A stretch of 64,000 nucleotides of DNA from Burkholderia pyrrocinia (GCF_003330765.1 NZ_CP024903.1:62001-126000), one strand, 5' to 3'; positions 35,201-44,445 are shown, counted from the stretch's first letter. A program made the numbers and translations. Notes: generated by a model from the letters alone, not told the origin.

Positions 35201-35719
35201 TCACTTCAGGAATACATATCGCGCAAAGTACGGGAAGCGGCCGATCGCATGCTCGGTCGCGCACGTCGCGGCCGGTGGCATGCCGCCCGACGTGTCGAGC
35301 CGCTGCACGAAGCGCACGCCGGCCAGCGTGCCCGTTGCGGCCGGCGTCGCCGCGAGCAGCAGTTGCGCAATGCTGCCCGGGTGCGTGCTCGGCGCTTCCG
35401 CGAGTTTCTTGCCGGTAATGCGGCTGCCGTCGAGCGCTTCCCACGACGGCCCCGCGCCGTGCCGGACGACGAGCGTGCCGCCGGCGTCGAACAGCATCGC
35501 CTCCGGGCGCTGGAAGGCCCACGCGAGCCGATGTTCATTGTCGTATTCGCACGTGTAGATCTGCACGCCGGTCGCGGTGGTCGACAGCACGGGCGTCGCC
35601 GGCCCGGATGGCGCGAGGCCGGCTGCCTCGTCGGCGTACGCCGGCGCGGCACAGGTCGCGAATGAAAGGCCGGCCGCGATGGCCAGCAGCATGTCGCGTT
35701 TCAGGGAGCGGCTTGGCAT
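35201..35719 (-). CDS. DUF3455-family secreted protein
   Basis: A 172-residue exported protein: signal peptide ending APAYA, then the DUF3455 pattern GVQIYTCEYDNEHRLAWAFQRPEAMLFD and RVRFVQRLDTSGGMPP-like core. Family members are found in the periplasm or cell surface of many bacteria and in fungi; function unknown. Start chosen at the Met that gives a standard signal peptide. Confidence 0.8.
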   Translation of the reverse strand: MPSRSLKRDMLLAIAAGLSFATCAAPAYADEAAGLAPSGPATPVLSTTATGVQIYTCEYDNEHRLAWAFQRPEAMLFDAGGTLVVRHGAGPSWEALDGSRITGKKLAEAPSTHPGSIAQLLLAATPAATGTLAGVRFVQRLDTSGGMPPAATCATEHAIGRFPYFARYVFLK

Positions 35720-35890
35720 GGCGGGGCGTCCTTTCAGGTCAGGTGACGGTCGTGCGGAGTCGATCCTGTAAACGCTAGACGCCGATTGCGCAGGCTGCAA
35801 TTCGGAAATGACAATCGCGGCAATAGTTGCCGCGATTGTCGAGGGCACGGCCGGCTGGCCGCGAACGGGTCGATCGAGGGGGCGGTGCGC

Positions 35891-36697
35891 TTAGTCCCAC
35901 TGCGGCGCGAGGCCGGCCGGGTCGACTTCGCGGCCGTTGCGTTCGAGCGCGGCGATCTGCGCCATGTCTGCGTCGGTCAGGCGCAGCGTCTGTGCGAGCA
36001 GGTTGCTCGCGAGGTTCTCGCGCTTCGTCGACGACGGAATCACCGAGTAGCCAAGCCGCAGCGCCCACGCGAGTGCGACCTGCGCGGGCGTCGCGTCGTG
36101 ACGTTGCGCGATCGCGCCGATCACCGGATCGCCGAGCACCTTGCCGTACGCGAGCGTCATGTACGACGTCACGTGGATGCCTGCGCCGTTCAGGAACTCG
36201 ACCAGCTTGCGGTTCTGCAGGTACGGGCTCAGTTCGATCTGGTTCGTTGCGATCGCATCCTTGCCGACGGCCGCGATCGCTTCCTTCGTCAGTTCGATGC
36301 TGAAGTTCGAGATGCCGATCTGGCGCGTCAGGCCCTTCGCCTTCGCGTCGGCGAGCGCGGTCATGAACGCGTCGATCGACACGCCGTTGCCCGGGGCCGG
36401 CCAGTGGATCAGCGTCAGGTCGACATGGTCGGTGCGCAGCTTGCGCAGGCTCTCTTCGAGGCTCGGCACGAGCTTTTCCGGCGCGTAGTTGTCGGCCCAG
36501 ATCTTGGTGGTCAGGAACAGGTCGTCACGACGCACGCCCGATGCTGCGATCGCTTCGCCGACTTCGGCTTCGTTGCCGTAGATTTGCGCGGTGTCGATCG
36601 CGCGGTAGCCGGCTTCGAGGCCGTTGCGGACCGAGTCGATGACAACCTGGCCTTGCAGGCGGAAGGTGCCGAGGCCGAATGCAGGAATCTTGCTCAT
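35891..36697 (-). CDS. dkgB: aldo/keto reductase (2,5-diketo-gluconate reductase B type)
   Basis: A 268-residue NADPH-dependent (beta/alpha)8 reductase of the DkgB group: catalytic Asp and Tyr in [16 protein letters not shown], Lys in LTTKIW, His in LIHWP, and NADPH motif [14 protein letters not shown]. Typically reduces aldehydes such as methylglyoxal. Divergent from a LysR regulator at 36920, like the E. coli dkgB/yafC arrangement. Confidence 0.85.
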   Translation of the reverse strand: MSKIPAFGLGTFRLQGQVVIDSVRNGLEAGYRAIDTAQIYGNEAEVGEAIAASGVRRDDLFLTTKIWADNYAPEKLVPSLEESLRKLRTDHVDLTLIHWPAPGNGVSIDAFMTALADAKAKGLTRQIGISNFSIELTKEAIAAVGKDAIATNQIELSPYLQNRKLVEFLNGAGIHVTSYMTLAYGKVLGDPVIGAIAQRHDATPAQVALAWALRLGYSVIPSSTKRENLASNLLAQTLRLTDADMAQIAALERNGREVDPAGLAPQWD

Positions 36698-36811
36698 CGT
36701 GTGCTCCTGGGAATGAAGGGATCGGCGTGATCGTGAGACCGATTGTGGCCGTCGGAGCGGATGCGATAAACGCCATCACGAGACAAAAATAATTGAATTA
36801 AAATCAAGAAT

Positions 36812-36821
36812 CGATGCATCG
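36812..36821. promoter_or_regulatory. palindrome in the dkgB / LysR divergent region
   Basis: CGATGCATCG, perfect 10-bp palindrome, in an AT-rich 220-bp region between the two starts. Candidate regulator-binding or LysR-type site. Confidence 0.3.
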
Positions 36822-36919
36822 GACGACATTTCGATGAAACGAACGGGGCGTCGCACCGAGGCGTTGCTCTTGCGCGAAAACTGTCCTATAACCCGGAATG
36901 TCTTGATTCAGGGTCAACA

Positions 36920-37861
36920 ATGAAAGTCACGCTCGACGAACTCCAGGCCTTTGCCGCCGTGGTCGACACCGGTTCGATTACCGCTGCCGCGCAGCAGCTC
37001 GACCTCACCGTGTCGGCGGCGAGCCGCACGCTCGCGCGGCTCGAGGAGAAGCTGAAGACCACGCTGCTGCGCCGGACCACGCGCCGGCTCGAACTGACCG
37101 AGGAGGGGCGCGCGTTCCTGCAAGACGCGCGCGCGATCATCGAATCGGTCGAGAACGCCGAGGAGCAGATGCTCGCGCGGCGCGAGATGCCGTCGGGGCG
37201 GCTGCGCGTCGATGCCGCGACGCCGTTCATGCTGCACGTGATCGTGCCGCTCGTGCGCGGCTATCGTGAGCGCTTCCCGAAGGTCGAGCTGGAACTGAAC
37301 AGCAACGAAGGGATCATCGACTTGCTGGAGCGGCGCACCGACGTTGCGATCCGGATCGGCCGCCTGAAGGATTCGACGTTGCACAGCCGGAAGATCGGGA
37401 CCAGCCGGCTGCGCATTCTGGCGAGTCCGGCGTATCTCGACGCGCACGGCCAGCCGCGCAAGGTCGACGATCTCGGCAAGCACACGCTGATCGGCTTCAC
37501 GCAACCCGAATCGCTGAACGTATGGCCGGTGCTCGGCGCGGATAGCGAGCCGTACCGCATCGAGCCGGACATCTGGTCGTCGAATGGCGAGACCGTCAGG
37601 CAACTCGCGCTGGAAGGGGCGGGCATCGCGTGCCTGTCGGATTTCATGACCGCGCAGGATCGCGAAAGCGGGCGGCTCACGCAGCTGTTCGCTCGCCAGA
37701 CGCTGGACGTGCAGCAGCCGATCCATGCCGTGTACTACCGGAACACCGCGATTTCGTCGCGGATCGCGTCGTTTGTCGACTACCTGATCGAGGTGCTGGG
37801 CGGCGGCAGCGGCAACGAGGCGCCGGCGCGGCGCAAGGCCGCGTGGATGGAGCCGCTGTAG
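36920..37861 (+). CDS. LysR-family regulator (YafC/CrgA-like)
   Basis: 313 residues: helix-turn-helix (STITAAAQQLDLTVSAASRTLARLE region) and substrate domain (SGRLRVDAATPFMLHVIVPLV; AGIACLSDFMTAQDRESGRL), both typical of the CrgA/YafC group. Divergent to the aldo/keto reductase gene, the likely target. Convergent with zwf, with a hairpin between them. Confidence 0.88.
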   Translation: MKVTLDELQAFAAVVDTGSITAAAQQLDLTVSAASRTLARLEEKLKTTLLRRTTRRLELTEEGRAFLQDARAIIESVENAEEQMLARREMPSGRLRVDAATPFMLHVIVPLVRGYRERFPKVELELNSNEGIIDLLERRTDVAIRIGRLKDSTLHSRKIGTSRLRILASPAYLDAHGQPRKVDDLGKHTLIGFTQPESLNVWPVLGADSEPYRIEPDIWSSNGETVRQLALEGAGIACLSDFMTAQDRESGRLTQLFARQTLDVQQPIHAVYYRNTAISSRIASFVDYLIEVLGGGSGNEAPARRKAAWMEPL

Positions 37862-37910
37862 CGGCGGCAGGCCTGTAGCGAAAGCGGGGCCGGCGCGCCC
37901 CGTGTGGCCC

Positions 37911-37933
37911 GGCGTGCCGCGCGGCGGCACGCC
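37911..37933. terminator. hairpin between the LysR and zwf genes
   Basis: Perfect 10-bp stem GGCGTGCCGC/GCGGCACGCC, loop GCG, between convergent genes. No T tract. Confidence 0.4.
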
Positions 37934-37945
37934 GTCGTGCTGCGG

Positions 37946-39421
37946 TTACGCCTCTTCGGGCCAGGACATGCCGTCGCGCGCGAGCAGCGCCGACGAGGCC
38001 GCGGGCCCGAACGTGCCGGCCGTGTACAGGCGCGGCCGGTCGCCGAGCTGCTTCCAGCCGTCGAGGATCGGCTCGACCCACGACCAGGCGGCTTCGAGCT
38101 CGTCGCGGCGCATGAAATGCGTGAGACGGCCGCGGATCACGTCGATCAGCAGCCGTTCGTACGCTTCCGCGCGCCGCTCCGGAATCGCCTGCTGCAGGTC
38201 GAGGTTCAGGCTCACGGGCACCATGTTCATCCCGCTGCCCGGTTCCTTCGCGAGCATCTGCAGCTGGATCGACTCTTCCGGCTGGAGCTGGATCACGAGG
38301 CGGTTGCTGTAGTGGCGCGGGCCGGTCGGGATGATCGAGAACGGCATGTCCGCGAACTCGATCACGATTTCCGACTGGCGGCGCTGCAGCCGCTTGCCCG
38401 TGCGCAGGAAGAACGGCACGTTCGCCCAGCGCCAGTTGTTGATGTGCGCGCGCAGCGCGACGAAGGTTTCCGCACGGCTGTCCGCCGGCACGTTGTCTTC
38501 CTCGAGATAGCCCTTGACCGGCTGGCCGTCGACCGCGCCGGCCGTGTACTGGCCGCGCACCGTATCGCGCGCGACGTCCGACAGCGCCATCGGCCGCAGC
38601 GAGCGCAGCACCTTCAGCTTCTCGTCGCGCACCGCGTCCGGGTCGAGCGACACGGGTGGCTCCATCGCGACGATGCACAGCAGCTGCAGCAGGTGGTTCT
38701 GCACCATGTCGCGCAGCGCGCCGGTATGGTCGTAGAAGCCCGCGCGGCTGCCGACGCCGACCGTCTCCGCCACCGTGATCTGCACGCTGCGGATGCTCGG
38801 CGCCTGCCACAGCGGCCCGAAGATCGGGTTGCCGAAGCGCAGCACCATCAGGTTCTGCACGGTTTCCTTGCCGAGATAGTGGTCGATCCGATAGATCTGC
38901 GATTCCTCGAAGTGCTTGCCGACCGCATCGTTGATCGCCTTCGCGGACGCGAGATCGTGGCCGAGCGGTTTTTCCAGCACGACGCGCGAGCGCGCATCGA
39001 CGAGGTGCGCGGCCGACAGGTTGTCGCAGATGGTGGTGAACAGCTCCGGCGACGTCGACAGGTAGAACACATGGATCGCGTCGCCGCGCGCCGCTTCGGC
39101 GAGCCGTGCGTAGTCTTCCGGCGCGTTCACGTCGATCAGCACGTACTTGAACAGGTCGAGGAAACGGCTCCACGCGTCGGCGTTGAACGCCTTTTCGTCG
39201 ATGAACGGGCGCGACTGCTCGTCCATGAACTTGCGATAGCCGTCGATGCCCCAGTCGCGGCGGCCGACGGCGATGATGCGCGTCTCGGGCGGAAGGTTGC
39301 AGTGCAGGTGCGCCATGTACAGCGCGGGCAACAGCTTGCGGGCGGCCAGGTCGCCGCCGCCGCCGAAGATGATCATGTCGACGGGCCGGTCGGCCGCGGT
39401 GTGGGTAGGCTGATTCGTCAT
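37946..39421 (-). CDS. zwf: glucose-6-phosphate 1-dehydrogenase
   Basis: First enzyme of the oxidative pentose-phosphate/Entner-Doudoroff entry: glucose-6-phosphate + NAD(P) to 6-phosphogluconolactone. 491 residues, the usual length. Seen: nucleotide motif IIFGGGGDLAARKLLPALY (GxxGDLA) and active site YRIDHYLGKE. Start MTNQPTHTAADRPVDM, just before the Rossmann strand; the upstream in-frame extension lacks conserved sequence. No pgl or edd neighbours. Confidence 0.94.
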   Translation of the reverse strand: MTNQPTHTAADRPVDMIIFGGGGDLAARKLLPALYMAHLHCNLPPETRIIAVGRRDWGIDGYRKFMDEQSRPFIDEKAFNADAWSRFLDLFKYVLIDVNAPEDYARLAEAARGDAIHVFYLSTSPELFTTICDNLSAAHLVDARSRVVLEKPLGHDLASAKAINDAVGKHFEESQIYRIDHYLGKETVQNLMVLRFGNPIFGPLWQAPSIRSVQITVAETVGVGSRAGFYDHTGALRDMVQNHLLQLLCIVAMEPPVSLDPDAVRDEKLKVLRSLRPMALSDVARDTVRGQYTAGAVDGQPVKGYLEEDNVPADSRAETFVALRAHINNWRWANVPFFLRTGKRLQRRQSEIVIEFADMPFSIIPTGPRHYSNRLVIQLQPEESIQLQMLAKEPGSGMNMVPVSLNLDLQQAIPERRAEAYERLLIDVIRGRLTHFMRRDELEAAWSWVEPILDGWKQLGDRPRLYTAGTFGPAASSALLARDGMSWPEEA

Positions 39422-39588
39422 GAGTGGTTCGCGGTTTGAAACGGGGAACGTGAAACGAACGTCGAAGGCATCGGGCGCCGGATCGCCGGCGCCGGTACGG
39501 CAAAACGATAATAGTGCACGGTTTTGATGGATTGCGTATGCGTTCCCCCAGGATGTAACAGGGCTTGCATTGCCTGGGCCGGCACGAC

Positions 39589-39610
39589 TATGATTGAGCA
39601 CTCACTCATT
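39589..39610. promoter_or_regulatory. TetR operator site 1 (autoregulatory)
   Basis: On the minus strand AATGAGTGA-GTGC-TCAATCATA. The left arm and spacer start match the site at 40337-40358. It overlaps the region just before the GTG start of the TetR gene. Confidence 0.7.
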
Positions 39611-39623
39611 AAAGGAATCGAAC

Positions 39624-40202
39624 GTGGCCCGACCGCGCAGTCCCGACAAGCACGAAGCCATCCTCGCCGCCGCGGCCCGTGCGCTCGCCGAGGACGGCGC
39701 GACCGCGACGACCGCGCGCATCGCGCGGCTCGCCGGCGTGGCGGAAGGCACGGTGTTCACCTATTTCGAGACCAAGGATGCATTGCTGAACGCGCTATAC
39801 CTGAGCCTGAAGGCCGGGATGCGCGAAGCGATGATGGCCGGGTTTCCGGAGGGCGCGCCGGTCGAGCAGGCCGTGCGGCATGCGTGGAACGGCTATGTGT
39901 CGTGGGGTGTCGAGAATCCGGACGGGCGGCGTGCGCTGCAGCAACTCGGCGTGAGCGGGCGCATCGACGACGCGCATCGCGCAGCCGGCGCCGAAGGCTT
40001 CGGCGGGATCAGCGCGCTGCTGCGGCCGCAGGTCGCCGCGTCGGGCGGGCTGAAACTCGACGAAGCCCATGCGTTCTGCGCGGCGCTGTTTACGTCGATC
40101 GCGGAAACGGCGATGGAGTCGATCGCGCGCGATCCGGCGCGGGCCGATGCGTACCGGGAAGCCGGGTTTCGCGCGTTATGGGCGGTGCTGCACGCGGTGT
40201 GA
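39624..40202 (+). CDS. TetR-family transcriptional regulator
   Basis: 192 residues: helix-turn-helix TTARIARLAGVAEGTVFTYFETKDALLNAL and a helical ligand domain. GTG start with AAAGGA upstream is preferred; a TTG at 39594 would place the operator inside the coding region. Twin operators lie at 39589 and upstream of the SDR gene at 40337, suggesting that it represses itself and the SDR. Confidence 0.88.
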   Translation: MARPRSPDKHEAILAAAARALAEDGATATTARIARLAGVAEGTVFTYFETKDALLNALYLSLKAGMREAMMAGFPEGAPVEQAVRHAWNGYVSWGVENPDGRRALQQLGVSGRIDDAHRAAGAEGFGGISALLRPQVAASGGLKLDEAHAFCAALFTSIAETAMESIARDPARADAYREAGFRALWAVLHAV

Positions 40203-40336
40203 GCGTGACGCGAACGATGTGACGGAAGGGTTGGCCGTCGTGACGGCATAGGTGGTGCGCGTGCCGCCCGACGGAAGGCAGGACGGTTTCAGGCAGGGCG
40301 AAGCATCGCGCGAATCATCGATGCATCGTTAATATT

Positions 40337-40358
40337 AATGAGTGAGTAATCATTCATT
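40337..40358. promoter_or_regulatory. TetR operator site 2 upstream of the SDR gene
   Basis: AATGAGTGA-GTAA-TCATTCATT, 8 of 9 arm pairs, 32 bp before the SDR start. Shares the AATGAGTGAGT half with the site before the TetR gene. Confidence 0.75.
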
Positions 40359-40390
40359 TTGGTGGTTTCATCTTTTCAAGGAGCAGGAAA

Positions 40391-41266
40391 ATGTCGAAAG
40401 TCTGGCTGGTAACAGGGGCCGCACGCGGCCTGGGGCGAGCGATTTCGGAAGCCGTGCTGGCGGCGGGCGACCGGCTGGTGGCCGGCGCGCGCGATCCCGC
40501 GCGGCTGGCCGATCTCGCGGCGCGTTATGGCGACCGGCTGCTGCCGGTCGCGCTCGACGTCACCGACGAAGCGGCGGCCGCACAGGCCGTCGCGGCGGCG
40601 CGCGAAGCGTTCGGCCGCATCGACGTGCTGGTGAACAACGCGGGTTACGGCCATACGGCGCCGTTCGAACAGATGGACGCCGATGATTTCCGCGACCAGA
40701 TCGAAACGAACCTGTTCGGCGTGATCAACCTGACGCGCGCGGTGCTGCCGACGATGCGTGCGCAGCGCGCGGGGCACATCTTCCAGGTGTCGTCGGTGGG
40801 CGGGCGCACGTCGACGCCCGGCCTGTCCGCGTATCAGGCAGCGAAGTGGGCGGTCGGCGGGTTCAGCGATGTGCTGTCGAAGGAGGTCGCGCCGTTCGGC
40901 GTGCGCGTCTGCACGCTCGAACCGGGCGGGATGCGCACCGAATGGGCCGCGCAGGCGAAGCGCGGCAGCGACGGCATGCTGCCCGACTATCAGCCGTCGG
41001 TCGGGAAGATTCTCGACCTGTTCGGCGCGTACGGTGGCCACGAGGTCGGCGATCCCGCACGGATCGCGAAGTTGATCGTCGAGCTGTCGCGGCGCGACGA
41101 CGTGCCGATGCGCTTGCTGCTCGGCGGCGATGCGCTGTTCGTCTGCGAGCAGGCGGAGACACAGCGCGCGGAAGAGGCCGCGCGGTGGCGGGACGCGACG
41201 CTGTCCACGCAGTTTCCGGATGCGAAGCTGCCGGACGGGCTGGAAGCGTTGAAGGGAATCGAGTGA
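40391..41266 (+). CDS. short-chain dehydrogenase/reductase
   Basis: A 291-residue classical SDR oxidoreductase: cofactor motif VTGAARGLGRAI, NNAG motif in IDVLVNNAGYGHT, Ser in QVSSVGGR and active-site YQAAKWA (Tyr-x3-Lys). AAGGAG is seven bases before the ATG. Probably repressed by the upstream TetR. A large double hairpin follows the stop. Confidence 0.92.
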   Translation: MSKVWLVTGAARGLGRAISEAVLAAGDRLVAGARDPARLADLAARYGDRLLPVALDVTDEAAAAQAVAAAREAFGRIDVLVNNAGYGHTAPFEQMDADDFRDQIETNLFGVINLTRAVLPTMRAQRAGHIFQVSSVGGRTSTPGLSAYQAAKWAVGGFSDVLSKEVAPFGVRVCTLEPGGMRTEWAAQAKRGSDGMLPDYQPSVGKILDLFGAYGGHEVGDPARIAKLIVELSRRDDVPMRLLLGGDALFVCEQAETQRAEEAARWRDATLSTQFPDAKLPDGLEALKGIE

Positions 41267-41268
41267 AC

Positions 41269-41323
41269 GAACGCGGTCGTTCGTCGCCGCCGGCCATATA
41301 CGCGGCGGCGACGGACCGCGTTC
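41269..41323 (+). terminator. bipartite hairpin after the SDR gene
   Basis: Outer stem GAACGCGGT/ACCGCGTTC (9 bp) encloses inner stem CGTCGCCGCC/GGCGGCGACG (10 bp). Starts three bases after the stop. No T tract, so a structural or factor-dependent end is possible. Confidence 0.5.
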
Positions 41324-41465
41324 GGCCGCCCCGTACTAACCCTGATTAAAAAATCTTATCGCGGTGAAAAATTCCGCATCTTATTGAACCGATATCGGCT
41401 CGATATAGTGGCTCGCTTTCCCGCACGCGCCCCTGCGTGTGCAGACAAACAGCAGGAGCCCCTTG

Positions 41466-42656
41466 ATGACCAGCGATACCCGATTCACCGAAATCGAGGA
41501 TCTGATGCCCGCCGCCGGCGGGCTGCGCGAGATCCGTCACCACATCCATCACCATCCCGAACTCGCGTACGAGGAACACGACACGGCCGCGCTCGTCGCG
41601 GACAAGCTCGAGCAATGGGGCTGGCAGGTGACGCGCGGGGTCGGCAAGACGGGTGTCGTCGGCACGCTGCGCGCGGGCGACGGCACTCGCAGCATCGGCA
41701 TTCGCGCCGACATGGATGCGCTGCCGATCGTCGAGGCGACGGGCCTGCCGTATGCGAGCGGCACGCACGGCAAGATGCATGCGTGCGGCCACGACGGCCA
41801 CACGACGATGCTGCTCGGCGCCGCGCAGCATCTCGCGAAGACGCGCAACTTCTCCGGCACCGTGCACCTGTATTTCCAGCCGGCGGAAGAGCACGGCGTC
41901 GACAGCGGCGCGAAGAAGATGATCGACGACGGCCTGTTCGAACGCTTCCCGTGCGACGCCGTGTTCGGCATGCACAACCATCCGGGCGCGGCGCCCGGCG
42001 TATTCCTCACGCGGCGCGGCCCGTTCATGTCGGCCGGCGACAAGGCGATCATCACGATCGAAGGCGTCGGCGGCCACGCGGCACGGCCGCACCTGACGGT
42101 CGACCCCGTCGTCGTCGCGGCGAGCATCGTGATGGCGTTGCAGACGATCGTCGCGCGCAACGTCGACCCCGCGCAGCCGGCGGTCGTCACGGTCGGCTCG
42201 ATGCACGCGGGCACCGCGAACAACGTGATTCCGAACGGTGCGCGCCTCGACCTCAGCGTGCGCTCGTTCAGCCCCGATGTGCGCGCGCTGCTCAAGCGCC
42301 GGATCGTCGAGCTGGCCGAAACGCAGGCCGCGAGCTACGGCGCGAGTGCGCACGTCGAGTACATCGAAGGCTACCCGGTCGTCGTCAATACGGATGCCGA
42401 AACGGATTTTGCCGCGCAGGTCGCGCGCGAGCTCGTGGGCGATACACACGTGGTCGAGCAGACCGACCAACTGATGGGCAGCGAGGATTTCGCGTTCATG
42501 CTGCAGCAGCGGCCGGGCTCGTTCGTGCGGCTCGGCAACGGCGACGGTGAGGACGGCTGCATGGTGCACAACCCGAAATACGACTTCAACGACCGCAACC
42601 TGCCGATCGGCGCGGCGTTCTGGACGCGTCTCGTGGAGCGTTACCTGGGGCAGTGA
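41466..42656 (+). CDS. M20-family amidohydrolase (hippurate hydrolase-like)
   Basis: A 396-residue zinc/manganese peptidase: metal segment MHACGHDGHT (C107, H109), PAEEHGVDSGA (Glu pair), HNHPG and SMSEDFAF-like QLMGSEDFAFM; inserted dimerisation domain from about 180 to 290. Hydrolyses N-acyl amino acids or hippurate-like amides. GGAG precedes the ATG. The MHS transporter at 42710 follows in the same direction and may import its substrate. Confidence 0.92.
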   Translation: MTSDTRFTEIEDLMPAAGGLREIRHHIHHHPELAYEEHDTAALVADKLEQWGWQVTRGVGKTGVVGTLRAGDGTRSIGIRADMDALPIVEATGLPYASGTHGKMHACGHDGHTTMLLGAAQHLAKTRNFSGTVHLYFQPAEEHGVDSGAKKMIDDGLFERFPCDAVFGMHNHPGAAPGVFLTRRGPFMSAGDKAIITIEGVGGHAARPHLTVDPVVVAASIVMALQTIVARNVDPAQPAVVTVGSMHAGTANNVIPNGARLDLSVRSFSPDVRALLKRRIVELAETQAASYGASAHVEYIEGYPVVVNTDAETDFAAQVARELVGDTHVVEQTDQLMGSEDFAFMLQQRPGSFVRLGNGDGEDGCMVHNPKYDFNDRNLPIGAAFWTRLVERYLGQ

Positions 42657-42709
42657 TCGCGGTGGCGGGCGGCCGGCGCTTCCGGCCGTATTGAGAGGAG
42701 ACTAAAACG

Positions 42710-44041
42710 ATGCAGAAAGACCATCTCGCGCTGCACCCCGCCTCGACGGGGGCCGCCGAAACCAGCGCGCCCGGCGCGCCCGCGGTCACGCGACGCGGCG
42801 CGATCGCGGCGGCCGTGATCGGCAACTGGCTGGAATTCTTCGATTTCACCGTATACGGCTTCTTCGCGGTGCTGATCGGCAAGCTGTTCTTCCCGTCGAG
42901 CGACCCGACCACGTCGCTGCTGCTGTCGGTCGCGACGTTCGCCGCCGGCTTCTTCACGCGGCCGCTCGGCAGCGTCGTGCTCGGCGTCTACGCGGATCGC
43001 AAGGGGCGCAAGGCCGCGCTGAACCTGACGATCATGCTGATGGCGCTCGGCACGGGCCTGATCGCGATCGCGCCGACGTATGCGCAGGCCGGCGTGGCCG
43101 CGCCGCTGCTCGTCGTGTTCGCGCGGCTGATGCAGGGCTTCTCGCAGGGCGGCGAATTCGGCGCGGCGACGTCGACGCTGCTCGAGCAGGGCGACAAGTC
43201 GCGCCGCGCGTTCCGCGCGAGCTGGCAGCTCGCGACGCAGGGCGGCGCCGCTCTGATGGGCTCGGGTTTTGCGGCGCTGCTGTCGAACACGATGACGAAG
43301 GATGCGCTGGAAAGCTGGGGCTGGCGGTTACCGTTCCTCGTCGGCGTGCTGATCGCGCCGGTTGGCATGTATTTGCGCCGCCGGCTCGCGGACGATGCGC
43401 CCGGCGACAGCCATCACGCGATCGAACGCGGCGTGCTGCACGAGCTGTTCTCGAAGCACACGCGCACGGTGCTGCTGTTGATGCTCACGGTGATGGGCGG
43501 CACGGTGTCGACCTACATCCTGACCTTCTACATGCCGACCTACGCGATCCACTCGCTTGGCCTGCCGATGAAGCTGTCGATGTTCGTCGGGGTTGCGTCG
43601 GGCTGCGTGATGCTGGTCACGTGCCCGCTGTTCGGCTGGCTGTCGGACAAGCTCGGCAGCCGGCGCCTGCCGATCTTTGTCGGCCGCGGCGTGCTGGTCG
43701 CGCTGCTGTTCCCGGCGTTCTGGCTGATGAACCATCATCCGACGCTGTCGGTGATCCTGCCGCTGACCGCGCTGATGTTGCTGTTCTATTCGCTCGGCTC
43801 GGCGTCGGAAATGGCGCTGATGTGCGAGTCGCTGCCGCGCCACATGCGCGCGACGGGCATCTCGATTGCCTATGCGCTTGCGGTGACGATCTTCGGCGGC
43901 ACGGCGCAACTCATCGCGACCTGGCTCGTGAAGACGACCGGCAGCAAGCTCGCGCCGGCTGGCTACGTGGCCACGTGCGTGGTGCTGTCGCTGATCGCGG
44001 TCGCGATGCTGCGCGAGACGGCGCGGGAATCGCTGGACTGA
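42710..44041 (+). CDS. MHS-family MFS transporter
   Basis: A 443-residue major facilitator with 12 membrane helices, of the metabolite:H+ symporter (MHS) branch: GNWLEFFDFTVYGFFAVLIGK, the cytosolic loop motif YADRKGRKAAL and the ARLMQGFSQGGEFGAATSTLLEQ segment. Usually imports organic acids. 53 bp after the amidohydrolase with AGAGGAGA before the ATG: likely one transport-and-hydrolysis operon. Confidence 0.92.
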   Translation: MQKDHLALHPASTGAAETSAPGAPAVTRRGAIAAAVIGNWLEFFDFTVYGFFAVLIGKLFFPSSDPTTSLLLSVATFAAGFFTRPLGSVVLGVYADRKGRKAALNLTIMLMALGTGLIAIAPTYAQAGVAAPLLVVFARLMQGFSQGGEFGAATSTLLEQGDKSRRAFRASWQLATQGGAALMGSGFAALLSNTMTKDALESWGWRLPFLVGVLIAPVGMYLRRRLADDAPGDSHHAIERGVLHELFSKHTRTVLLLMLTVMGGTVSTYILTFYMPTYAIHSLGLPMKLSMFVGVASGCVMLVTCPLFGWLSDKLGSRRLPIFVGRGVLVALLFPAFWLMNHHPTLSVILPLTALMLLFYSLGSASEMALMCESLPRHMRATGISIAYALAVTIFGGTAQLIATWLVKTTGSKLAPAGYVATCVVLSLIAVAMLRETARESLD

Positions 44042-44077
44042 CGCGCGGCGCAGCGGGCGGCAAGCGGCAATCGGCGA

Positions 44078-44263
44078 TTACCGCCCGCGCACCATCCTCA
44101 GGTACGACGCGAGCATTGTCGCCAGCTCCTGCGCAGCCGGCGTCAGCGGCACGGCCGCGCGCAGCAGCAGGCATACGTCCTGCGAGTCGGTCTGCTCGCG
44201 CACGGGCACTTTCGCGAGCGCGCCGGCGAACGGCCCGTGTCGCGTGACGGCGACGGCTGGATG
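44078..44263 (-). pseudogene. C-terminal remnant of a LysR-family regulator
   Basis: About 62 residues read HPAVAVTRHGPFAGALAK ... LTPAAQELATMLASYLRMVRGR, the ending pattern of a LysR substrate domain. Upstream of about 44265-44280 the sequence changes to AT-richer, unrelated DNA and no LysR N-terminus follows. It is probably the tail of the regulator that once controlled the adjacent M20/MHS operon, cut by an insertion or rearrangement. Confidence 0.5.
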
Positions 44264-44326
44264 GGCGGTGCGTGCGCGACGAGCCTGACCCGTACGAAAT
44301 CGGCGCGAAATTTCGTTTTCGTCAGA

Positions 44327-44355
44327 TTGATCGGATTTCGCCGCGCAAATAAATT
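44327..44355 (+). promoter_or_regulatory. predicted sigma-70 promoter for the candidate small RNA
   Basis: -35 TTGATC (44327-44332), 17-bp spacer, -10 TAAATT (44350-44355). It predicts a start at about 44361, exactly where the first stem-loop begins. Confidence 0.5.
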
Positions 44356-44360
44356 GTGCT

Positions 44361-44445
44361 GCTCGGAGCATTGCTTCGAGCTCCGTGAGAAGGGAGTTGC
44401 AAGTGAGTCAGAGCTTGCGGGCAGCGGTCGCTGCCCGCTTTTTTT
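44361..44445 (+). ncRNA. candidate small RNA with 5' stem-loop and rho-independent terminator
   Basis: A predicted transcript of about 85 nt: 5' hairpin 44361-44381 (9-pair stem with one G-U, 3-base loop), a middle segment that can pair GCAAG with CTTGC, and a terminator of an 8-bp stem GCGGGCAG/CTGCCCGC followed by seven T (44417-44445). A promoter fits upstream. There is no plausible ORF. The segment lies between the LysR remnant and the following LysR gene and is antisense to neither. Expression is inferred only from the promoter and terminator. Confidence 0.5.
44417..44445 (+). terminator. rho-independent terminator (plus strand)
   Basis: 8-bp perfect stem, 6-base loop CGGTCG, seven T. 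It ends the candidate small RNA and lies 80 bp before the end of the convergent LysR gene. Confidence 0.85.

Noticed and set aside
44361..44400. Possible tRNA-like structure at the insertion edge
   Set aside because: No acceptor/T-arm pattern and no CCA or GGTTCRA motif; the signals fit a small RNA with a terminator instead.
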